Shown here: positions 52,096 to 60,095 of the stretch, piece after piece
Layout of the letters: each line of letters begins with the position of its first letter
How positions within the stretch are numbered: the first letter of the stretch is position 1
NCBI RefSeq assembly: GCF_021390245.1
Contig: NZ_JAJUXH010000015.1
Location: 62,001-126,000, forward strand
DNA: 64,000 bases
Direction: 5' to 3'
DNA from: Dyadobacter sp. CY323
GTDB lineage: Bacteria; Bacteroidota; Bacteroidia; Cytophagales; Spirosomataceae
The notes under the pieces: generated by a model
The model's database searches: none
Told to the model about the DNA's origin: nothing
The model's input: the letters and a program-made list of their open reading frames with translations, nothing else
Made by a program: the position numbers and the translations under genes

Positions 52096-55000
52096 TTATT
52101 CTTTTAATACTTTCAAGACCGTATTTCCGCTTGTTTTCAAGAAGAATATACCTGTTGGTAACGCTGATATATCTACTTTTTGGGACGCGGACGATTTCCT
52201 GACCGTCTTCAAGATCCTGCCATTGGAATCAATAATCTCGGCAGATGCGGCATCGCTCTTTTTCCAATCGACCCAAAGTTCATTTTTGGCAGGAACCGGG
52301 TAAGCGACCATTTGATTTATATCGGATAGCCTTACTGTGATGATTCTGCTATACGCAGTTTTTCCGTCCAGTTCATTGATTTTGAGGCGATAATAAGCCA
52401 GGTCGCCGCTATGCGTAAGTGTGTCGGTGAAATGGTAGTCCGTGCTTGCAAGGGAGTTAGCGTATGTCTGACCGATTTTGGTAAACGTTTTACCATTCGC
52501 ACTGTATTCCACTTCGTACACATCAATGCCTTCCTGTTCCGCTACTTTCCAGTCGAGCTTTATTTTTTGATCATCCGTCTGCTTTCCTTCGAAACTAACC
52601 AGGCGAACGGGTAATGGGTTCTGAGTAACTGTTCCTGCGAAAAAGCCGCTGAAACCTTCGACGGAAAATGAAACTTCCCACCGGCTTAGCGCTGCATTCC
52701 ATTGAATATCCTGGTCGTCGGGGTCAATGACAGTTCTCGAACTTCCGTAGGATGCAGGGCTTCCGGTTCCACCAGAACTCGGTCCGTGAAACTGATAAAT
52801 CCTGAGATTGGCCTTCCTTCCGCTTTCCCCGTCGGGTTGTCCAGTTGGTAAATATTCGGAGTCAGTCAGTAGTTTCGAATTCAGTGCATCAAATTCTGCC
52901 TGGGTAAAATAGAGCACTACACGGCCAGTCGCAGATGGAGCATTCTCGTCCGGGGCAATGTCATAATGCCTTTGCAGATATACCGCGCCGGCATATGAAT
53001 TCACCTGCGCATCAACCCACACTTTGGCAGTAACCATGCCGCTCAAATTGGTCGGTACCAGCGTCAGTAGGTCTGAGTCACACACATCAGCTTCCGCCGT
53101 GAATGTGTGCGCAGCATTGTCTTCAAAGGTGTAAGAACTTGCTTTTGCATTTCCAGCCAGCGCCGTCGCTTCCGGTGATCGCACGCTTTGGAATTCGAAC
53201 GCGCCTATATCTATCCGACTATTAATAATCCTGCTGTTACTCACTATATCTGTCACCGGAACAGCATGCCAGGGCGGAAAAAATTGAGTACCTCCCGCAT
53301 CAATTGCCCTGCTGCACTCAGTCAATGCAAAGTTGCCGGCATTTATATCCACAAACTGAGGGTCCAAATCCATGTTTCCACCTTCATCGTCAAAATCATC
53401 GAACTGCCAGCTCACACTTCCCCCACTTCCGGCAATGATATTATTGCCTAAATGAGCCTCAGATGATCCATCGGAATACAGATTAGCATGGGGAGAGTCT
53501 TCATTGTCCCGCAATATGTTATTGGTAATAATACTGCTTCCAATCAAGAAAAGGCCGCTGCCAGTCGAAGAGATACCCGCTCCGCCTGGCCCGGTTGCCG
53601 ACTGATTTTGTAGCACATTCGTATTATTGATCACCAAAACGTCCGGGTAAGCGATCATAATACCGGCGCCAGATCCCTTATTATAATTGTGGTAAATAAC
53701 CGAATTGGTGATCGACTCGCTGCTTTCGTATGCCGTAAATCCTGCACCTTTATTACCCAGGTTATTTCTGATCACCAGGTTTTCAAAAATCCCGCTTCCC
53801 GAATGAGCCAAAATGCCCGAGCCGTACTCAGTGGGAACTATTGTTTCGTCAATGAGGAGCGTTTCGCCCGGAATTGAAGACGTATTATTCCCCCCTTCGA
53901 TCGTGAAACCATTCAATTCATTGCTGCCGAAACCATAAACCACGTGGTGCGCGTTTTCACTGAATTCATTTTTGATCCCGTTATTGTACAGGTCAGTGAA
54001 ATTGAAATTGTCATTTCCATTGAAATCGCCACTCAAAATACTGGCATTTTCTGTAAGGCCAAGATCGCGATCGGCCAGTTCTGTTTCATCCCCTTTAAAT
54101 CCGCCGTATATACTGGCGCTAGGAACCAGCAGGAAAGAATTGTACGGGCTCTTCGGATCCGCATTCGAGAAATTATCAGGGCGGTATAATGGATGATACG
54201 TTCCACCCGCAACCCATATTTCGTAAATGCGGTCATTGAGATTAGCTGCAAAAAGTGCGTCAGCCAGCTCGGGCGCGGCATTTTCCCAGCTGGATCCATC
54301 TTTTGTGCCACTGCCGCCCTTTTTTACAAACAATATTTCGTCGTCGTTCGGGGTGAGGTTGGAAGATAAAATTCCGAATACACTTTCCGCAGCGCCAATA
54401 TCTACCGTGCCATTCATGATCCGCGGCGTTCCCCTTTGATCCGTTGTAAACCCTGAAAGATCTGGCGTCTGGCCTGGCTGAAAAAACACATTGTTGCCTT
54501 TGTTGATGCAAGGACTGCCGGGGTGCAATCCAAAAGTAGTACTTGCGAAACGATGCATGACAGGGTCTGCGTCGATATTTCCACCCAGATCCTGCCCGAA
54601 ACCGCTATTCCACGAGCCGCTTCCGCCACTTCCCAAAACAAGGCAATTGGCGAATGAAGGGGTGCCACCATCCACGACCTCTACCTGAATTCCTATGGAG
54701 CTATCGTTTCTGAAGATAATGGTGTTACGGATCCTGGGAGAACCGCCCGAAACATACACGCCACCGCCAAACTCCCCATTGTTATAATAAATGGTAACAT
54801 TGGTGAATACATCGGAAGAATTGGACAGTAAGACGCTGCCAGTTCCGTCCGCACGATTGTCATGAAAGATCGAATTGGTTAAAACGACATTGGATTGAGA
54901 AGTATAGATCGCACTGCCATTATTTCCTGCACGGTTGTTGGCAATCTCAATATTGCTTATTGATGAAGACGAGTTACTCAGGAAGATCCCGGCACCATTT

Positions 55001-55716
55001 ACCGCAGCGTTGTATCTGATCTGGAGATTGGTCAACAATGGAGACGAATTAACAACCAAAATTCCGCCGCCTGCATTTCGTGGAATGGTCATGCCCTCTA
55101 CGGAAGCATCAGACGTGGCGCCCGCATTTCCGTTCGTGATCATAAATCCATCCAGGCTGGCACCGCCCACTTCACCGGCCGACGTGACTACATGGTATCG
55201 CAGGTTGTCTCCTTCGAGAATGGTAAAACGATTTTCATCCTCTTCGGGAGTTTTAAATTCTTTACTGTAAACTGTCGTTAGTTTGCGTTCGGCAAGGGAA
55301 TTCTCAACCCCTTTGAAGCCGCCAAACAGCTTGACATCGGGTACTAACCTGAATGTATAGTCGTTTGGATCTTCCCCTTCTTCATTTATATAATCGAAGT
55401 CGTATCCAGGGCGATAGACACCATTAGCGACCCAGATTTGCTGAACTCCGCTATTTTCGTGGGCATATTTAAGCGCTTCCGCTAAGCTGTTGAATGCATT
55501 TCCCCAACTACTGCCATCAAACGACCCTTCCGTCCTGCTTCCATTCACAAACAAAATAGGGGGAACTGCTGCTGCGGCTGATTTTCTTTCGGCAGACCTT
55601 TGTGCCTTTGAAGCATCACCCTGCCGGACTGCGCCGTAAAGCAGCGGTTGAACCGCCGCTAGCAGGCAGATCATGAAGGAAAGCCGACTGAGGGAGGAAA
55701 TGTAGCGTTTCTTCAT
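52096..55716 (-). CDS. Large secreted parallel beta-helix protein with T9SS sorting domain
   Basis: 1206 residues. Signal peptide MKKRYISSLSRLSFMICLLA, cleavage probably after LLYGA. Two modules start with QIWVANGVYRPG and EIWVAGGTYHP, each followed by a 'GGFKG' turn and a right-handed beta-helix rich in Asn and Gly (NAGGGILVVNSSPLLTN, GGGVYVSGGSPRIRNTIIF). A domain with RHYDIAPDENAPSATGRVVL and GFSGFFAGT, a fibronectin-like segment (PLPVRLVSFEGK, IKLDWKVAEQEGIDVYEVEY) and a T9SS C-terminal domain ending NTVLKVLKE complete it. Same architecture as the gene at 4992-8681. Divergent from the propeller kinase at 55971. Likely cell-surface; enzymatic activity not assignable. Confidence 0.87.
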   Translation of the reverse strand: MKKRYISSLSRLSFMICLLAAVQPLLYGAVRQGDASKAQRSAERKSAAAAVPPILFVNGSRTEGSFDGSSWGNAFNSLAEALKYAHENSGVQQIWVANGVYRPGYDFDYINEEGEDPNDYTFRLVPDVKLFGGFKGVENSLAERKLTTVYSKEFKTPEEDENRFTILEGDNLRYHVVTSAGEVGGASLDGFMITNGNAGATSDASVEGMTIPRNAGGGILVVNSSPLLTNLQIRYNAAVNGAGIFLSNSSSSISNIEIANNRAGNNGSAIYTSQSNVVLTNSIFHDNRADGTGSVLLSNSSDVFTNVTIYYNNGEFGGGVYVSGGSPRIRNTIIFRNDSSIGIQVEVVDGGTPSFANCLVLGSGGSGSWNSGFGQDLGGNIDADPVMHRFASTTFGLHPGSPCINKGNNVFFQPGQTPDLSGFTTDQRGTPRIMNGTVDIGAAESVFGILSSNLTPNDDEILFVKKGGSGTKDGSSWENAAPELADALFAANLNDRIYEIWVAGGTYHPLYRPDNFSNADPKSPYNSFLLVPSASIYGGFKGDETELADRDLGLTENASILSGDFNGNDNFNFTDLYNNGIKNEFSENAHHVVYGFGSNELNGFTIEGGNNTSSIPGETLLIDETIVPTEYGSGILAHSGSGIFENLVIRNNLGNKGAGFTAYESSESITNSVIYHNYNKGSGAGIMIAYPDVLVINNTNVLQNQSATGPGGAGISSTGSGLFLIGSSIITNNILRDNEDSPHANLYSDGSSEAHLGNNIIAGSGGSVSWQFDDFDDEGGNMDLDPQFVDINAGNFALTECSRAIDAGGTQFFPPWHAVPVTDIVSNSRIINSRIDIGAFEFQSVRSPEATALAGNAKASSYTFEDNAAHTFTAEADVCDSDLLTLVPTNLSGMVTAKVWVDAQVNSYAGAVYLQRHYDIAPDENAPSATGRVVLYFTQAEFDALNSKLLTDSEYLPTGQPDGESGRKANLRIYQFHGPSSGGTGSPASYGSSRTVIDPDDQDIQWNAALSRWEVSFSVEGFSGFFAGTVTQNPLPVRLVSFEGKQTDDQKIKLDWKVAEQEGIDVYEVEYSANGKTFTKIGQTYANSLASTDYHFTDTLTHSGDLAYYRLKINELDGKTAYSRIITVRLSDINQMVAYPVPAKNELWVDWKKSDAASAEIIDSNGRILKTVRKSSASQKVDISALPTGIFFLKTSGNTVLKVLKE

Positions 55717-55970
55717 TCGGTAAAAAAATATAACGTTGAGTAAATCTGATTATCTGAAAAGCAGCCTATTCTGGAAGTAGCCAGAGCAGGTGCCTGACTT
55801 ATATTGATGCTTGGTTTTGTGGTGACAAAAGAAGACAATGTCGCCACAAGGCACAATAGCAAATTCTTGCTATATGCCGCTTTTATTTTTGATTAAAAAC
55901 CCGTTTTAAATGTCTTATTAACAGAAAGTGCATAAGTTCTTTTCTTGTTACCATCATTCGGCGTATATCC

Positions 55971-58900
55971 TTGAATTTCTTAATAATTGCTGACCGTCGT
56001 CCCTGTGTGCAACAAAAGCTTCCCAGGGTTAGAATTTTTAGGCTGTCCGTAAAATTTCATTATTTGGTATTACTTCTTTTTGTATTCCAAAACATTATCA
56101 ATCCCTGCATAGCCCAGGCACCGGAAACGCGCATTAACATTCAGCTGCTGGGACCTGAGCAGGGATTACCCAGCAGAAATACCCGCAGCCTGGCGCAGGA
56201 TGGGCGGGGTTTCATGTGGGTGGGTACCGGGCAGGATCTTTGGCGCTATGACGGTTACACATTCCAGAATTTCACTGGTATGCTCACCCGCTCCATTGGC
56301 GGCAGCACGTTGATCAACCAAATGCGGACAGACCCGGTCGGAAACATTTGGCTGGCGCACAACAATGGCGTCAGCATCGTGGATCCTGTTAATCTCACTT
56401 GCATTACTGTCGATCCTTCGCGATCCGTCAAAGGGGTGGATTCAAAACAAAATCTGGATATATTTTTTGACAAAAATCACAACGCATGGGTAGCGATTTC
56501 AGCGGGCAGGCTAGTGAAGATCGACAAAAATCTTGTTCCCGCTGCTGTTTATACGCCGCCGGCCAGCCCGCAGCATACCCTCTCAGCAGAAAGTCAGGTT
56601 TCCAGGCTTTTTTCTGATGGTAAGCGCAATGTGTATGCATACACGGGCGGTAATTATCTGGATGTGATCAGTGAAAAGGCAAACTTTGTCCGGCGGATCA
56701 ATTTGCTGGGAACGGAGCATTCTGGCTGGCATTTACAGGTTGCCAGCGTTGTGCAATCCGGCACGGACGAGATAACCGTTTACTATCAGCAATCCGGAAG
56801 CAAACAGGGCCGGATGCGCAAATACTTCTTTGCAAAACAAACGTTCGGCTCCGTCATGGACGCCGACGCGCCGATCATTCCGGATCTTATTTACCACGAT
56901 TCAAAAGCGCATGTATGGTATAACTCCAAAAAGGAAGTTGGCTTTCTAAACAAAAAAACGGGTGAGTTCACCGCATTAACCACCCGGCTGCGGCAAAAAT
57001 CGGGCGCCAGTATCTTTTTCTTTGCAACGTTCCTCAGCACTGATGACAGTTTCTGGATATCATGCGTCGATGGTCTTTTCAAGATCACGCTTACCGAGGA
57101 GGTTTTCAGAAAATACCTGAGTGTGCCTTTGGAAAAACCCGGCGACATTGGCAGCAGCATCCGCGGCATTACAGAGGATAGCACCGGGAAAATCTGGGTT
57201 TGCTCTTATGGCTTTCACGCTGATAGCATGGTTTACATGTTCCATCAGATCGACCCGGTCAAAGCAAAGGCCCGCCACATGATCCTGCACCGTCCGAAGA
57301 CCATCCCGGGTGATCATGTGATCCCTTATAAAGTGCTGTTTGCAAAAGACCAGGTTTATGCCGTCACGGACGGCACCCAATTCATTAAGATCAAGCCTGA
57401 GACTGAGGAGTACTATCCGGTGGAGTTTCCTTTTGTCAGTGGCCGCGGTTTCACTTCCTTTTACAAGCTGAGTGATCACTCTTTCTGGATGGGAACCTGG
57501 GGCGGGATGGCCATGATCGATACCCGGGACCTGAAACCGGTTTTGTTCAATGACAAAGCAGGCAGATATATCAAAAATGAACGTGTAAACCACTTCACGC
57601 CCTGGACGGATAACCGGACTTTGGTCAGCACCACCAATGGCTTGTATATCCTGAACCAGGATGCGACCATTCATGAACATTACGGGCAGGCTTCCACAGA
57701 CAAGATCAAGCTGCCCGCATTGCAGATATTTCACAGTGTGTGGTATAACAATGCATTGTGGGCCGGATCGACTCAGGGATTGATCCGCATTGATACTACT
57801 CTGAAAAAAGCACGGCTATTTACCACCGAGGACGGACTGCCCGACAACAACATTTATGCTTCCCTGCCCGATGAACGTGGGAACCTTTGGCTGAGCACCA
57901 ATAAAGGCCTGTCCCGCTTCAACACCTATACTCAAAAGTTTTACAACTACGGCATTTCAGACGGGCTGCCGCATACCGAATTTAACCACGGTTCCTATCT
58001 CAAATCAAAAGACGGCACCCTTTATTTTGGCGGCCTGAACGGCATTGTTGCCTTTGATCCGGCACGGCTGGATACCAGCGCACAAAAAGACCGCGGATTG
58101 CAGCTGATATCCTATTCCAAATTCAATGCAAGTCAAAACAAAACGGATACGGTCACAAACCATCCGTCGGGCAGCCAGATCATTTTCAGCCCGGGCGACC
58201 GCCTTTTTGCTTTTTCATTTATGAGCCCGGATTATCATAACACTGCGCTCAACCGGTTCCGCTATCGACTGGACGGATGGGACGATGATGGCTGGCATAT
58301 GTTCGAAAATGGGAATAAGCTGCTTTTGAACAGTCTGCCGCCCGGCACTTACAATCTACGGGTGCAGGTTTCCGTGGCAGGCGCTGATTGGGGTGTGCAG
58401 GAATGGCAGACACCCGTGAAAGTGGTTGCGCCTTGGTATAAATCCCCCTGGTTTTTTGTCCTCAGCACGCTGGCTATCGGTTTTTTAATCTACCTTTTTT
58501 ACCGCTACCGGCTCGGGCAGGTGTTGCAGATCCAGCGCATACGAAATGACATCAGCGCCGATATGCACGACGAAATCGGGAGCACGCTGAGCAGTATCAC
58601 GTTTTACAGCCAGGCGCTGCTGATGCAAATGGATAAAGCCGAACATCAGCAGGTTGTTCAAAAAATTAAAGAAAATGCCCAGCAGGTGCAAGAGGGCCTC
58701 AGCGACATTGTATGGAGTGTAAAAGCAGGAAGCGATGAGATACAAGATGTGCTAGCCCGCATGTTCCACTTCGGGAGCGGACTGGCCGAGTCCAAAGGCA
58801 TTACATTCCATTTTGAAACAGACAAGCAGCTTGAAAGGATAAAACTGGATATGCAAACGCGCAAAAACTTTTACCTGATATTTAAAGAGGCCATCAATAA

Positions 58901-59123
58901 TGCCGCCAAATACGCCGGGTGCACTACGCTGCATGTCAACATCAACTACGAGAATGGCCGTGTCATAATGGTTATTAAAGACAACGGCAAAGGCTTTAAT
59001 CCCGCAAATGCCAGACAAGGAAACGGCCTGGCCAATATGCATCAGCGTGCGACCCAGATGAAGGGCAAGCTCACGATCCAATCCCGGGAAATGAGCGGTA
59101 CGGAAGTCTCATTAGCCTTTTAG
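55971..59123 (+). CDS. Propeller-type sensor histidine kinase (HisKA_3/NarL partner type)
   Basis: About 1050 residues. A TTG at 55971 or a GTG at 56007 may start it; no ATG precedes the signal sequence FHYLVLLLFVFQNIINPCIA, and the TATCCTTG at 55966-55973 (one mismatch to TAnnTTTG) favours the GTG. The periplasmic part has two-component-regulator propeller blades (GRGFMWVGTGQDLWRYDGY, GNLWLSTNKGLSRFN) and a Y_Y_Y domain (FRYRLDGWDDDGWHMFENG). One membrane helix (WFFVLSTLAIGFLIYLFYRY) follows, then a HisKA_3 dimerisation domain with phospho-His about 866 in DMHDEIGSTLSSI and an ATPase domain (INNAAKYAG, DNGKGFNPAN). The response regulator gene lies 62 bp downstream, so the pair is a complete two-component system. 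Confidence 0.93.
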   Translation: MNFLIIADRRPCVQQKLPRVRIFRLSVKFHYLVLLLFVFQNIINPCIAQAPETRINIQLLGPEQGLPSRNTRSLAQDGRGFMWVGTGQDLWRYDGYTFQNFTGMLTRSIGGSTLINQMRTDPVGNIWLAHNNGVSIVDPVNLTCITVDPSRSVKGVDSKQNLDIFFDKNHNAWVAISAGRLVKIDKNLVPAAVYTPPASPQHTLSAESQVSRLFSDGKRNVYAYTGGNYLDVISEKANFVRRINLLGTEHSGWHLQVASVVQSGTDEITVYYQQSGSKQGRMRKYFFAKQTFGSVMDADAPIIPDLIYHDSKAHVWYNSKKEVGFLNKKTGEFTALTTRLRQKSGASIFFFATFLSTDDSFWISCVDGLFKITLTEEVFRKYLSVPLEKPGDIGSSIRGITEDSTGKIWVCSYGFHADSMVYMFHQIDPVKAKARHMILHRPKTIPGDHVIPYKVLFAKDQVYAVTDGTQFIKIKPETEEYYPVEFPFVSGRGFTSFYKLSDHSFWMGTWGGMAMIDTRDLKPVLFNDKAGRYIKNERVNHFTPWTDNRTLVSTTNGLYILNQDATIHEHYGQASTDKIKLPALQIFHSVWYNNALWAGSTQGLIRIDTTLKKARLFTTEDGLPDNNIYASLPDERGNLWLSTNKGLSRFNTYTQKFYNYGISDGLPHTEFNHGSYLKSKDGTLYFGGLNGIVAFDPARLDTSAQKDRGLQLISYSKFNASQNKTDTVTNHPSGSQIIFSPGDRLFAFSFMSPDYHNTALNRFRYRLDGWDDDGWHMFENGNKLLLNSLPPGTYNLRVQVSVAGADWGVQEWQTPVKVVAPWYKSPWFFVLSTLAIGFLIYLFYRYRLGQVLQIQRIRNDISADMHDEIGSTLSSITFYSQALLMQMDKAEHQQVVQKIKENAQQVQEGLSDIVWSVKAGSDEIQDVLARMFHFGSGLAESKGITFHFETDKQLERIKLDMQTRKNFYLIFKEAINNAAKYAGCTTLHVNINYENGRVIMVIKDNGKGFNPANARQGNGLANMHQRATQMKGKLTIQSREMSGTEVSLAF

Positions 59124-59185
59124 CCGACTTTGTATGGTGAGTATTTGCTATCTAATACCAGCTTTTAAGTCACTAATTTTGCGGA

Positions 59186-59818
59186 ATGACATCAAGGATC
59201 ATCATTTTCGACGATAATCAGGAAAGGCTCAACAGCGTGGCAATGCTGCTGAACCTTTCCGCAGACTTTACATGCACGGGTACCTTTCACAACGCCACCA
59301 ACCTGGTGGCAGACATTACCAGCTCCAAACCCGACCTTGTACTCATGGACATCGACATGCCCGGTTTGGACGGCATCGAAGCAACCAGGCTTGTGCGCAA
59401 GCATTTTGACGCTTTGCCCGTGCTGATCCAGACCAACTTTGAAGAAGATGAGCGCATCTTCGGCAGCCTGAGGGCTGGCGCGAACGGGTATCTGCTAAAA
59501 AAAACAAGTCCGGAACGGTTTCTGGAAAGTTTAAGAGAGGCGCTCGAAGGCGGCGCTCCCATGACGGGCAGTATCGCTGCCAGGGTTTTGCGGCATTTCT
59601 CTGCCGAAACGCAGGTAAAAAAAGACTATCACCTCACCGAGCGCGAAAAACAGATCCTCGGCTTTTTGGTAAAAGGTTACAGCTATAAACTGATCGCGGC
59701 CGAATGCGGTATTTCATACAATACCGTAAATAACCATATCCGGAATATCTACGACAAACTCTACGTGAACAGTGCCACCGAAGCGGTGAGCCTCGCAATC
59801 AGACAAAGACTGGTGTAG
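59186..59818 (+). CDS. LuxR/NarL-family response regulator
   Basis: 210 residues. Receiver domain (about 1-120) with acidic pair Asp9-Asp10, phospho-acceptor Asp55 in LVLMDIDMPG, and Lys in GYLLKKTSPE. C-terminal LuxR-type HTH (about 145-205): LTEREKQILGFLVKGYSYKL followed by IAAECGISYNTVNNHIRNIYDKL. Cognate regulator of the kinase ending 62 bp upstream. Probable targets are the divergent beta-helix gene and/or the SusC/SusD pair 280 bp downstream. Confidence 0.95.
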   Translation: MTSRIIIFDDNQERLNSVAMLLNLSADFTCTGTFHNATNLVADITSSKPDLVLMDIDMPGLDGIEATRLVRKHFDALPVLIQTNFEEDERIFGSLRAGANGYLLKKTSPERFLESLREALEGGAPMTGSIAARVLRHFSAETQVKKDYHLTEREKQILGFLVKGYSYKLIAAECGISYNTVNNHIRNIYDKLYVNSATEAVSLAIRQRLV

Positions 59819-59934
59819 AGCAATCGCATTACAACTCGCAAAGCCACCCAATACCTATATCACAGTATCGGATCCCACCGGCTAATTCAGCGGCTTTGTC
59901 TCTTACTCTCAAGTTAACGATTTCTTTGCATTAA

Positions 59935-59969
59935 GGAAATATTGCTCCGCCCGGGATAATCTACTTTTG
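59935..59969 (+). promoter_or_regulatory. Candidate Bacteroidota promoter for the right-edge SusC/SusD genes
   Basis: TTTG at 59935-59938 and TACTTTTG at 59962-59969 match the -33 and -7 consensus (TTTG, TAnnTTTG) with a 23-bp spacer, at the long end of the usual range. The expected leader before the ATG at 60096 is about 120 nt. Confidence 0.5.
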
Positions 59970-60095
59970 CGCTCAGAACCTGGACATGTTTCCTCCGGTC
60001 ACAACCGGTCTTGCCCCGTACCTAAAACCAGAATAGTCGGAGGATTATTGACAGGCATCAATCATTGTCAATGACAACTAATCATTATTATTAAT

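Noticed and set aside
59174..59181. TAATTTTG, an exact TAnnTTTG match before the response regulator
   Set aside because: Only 4 bp before the start codon and with no -33 box at the right distance, so it would require a leaderless transcript; the gene is better explained as co-transcribed with the kinase.
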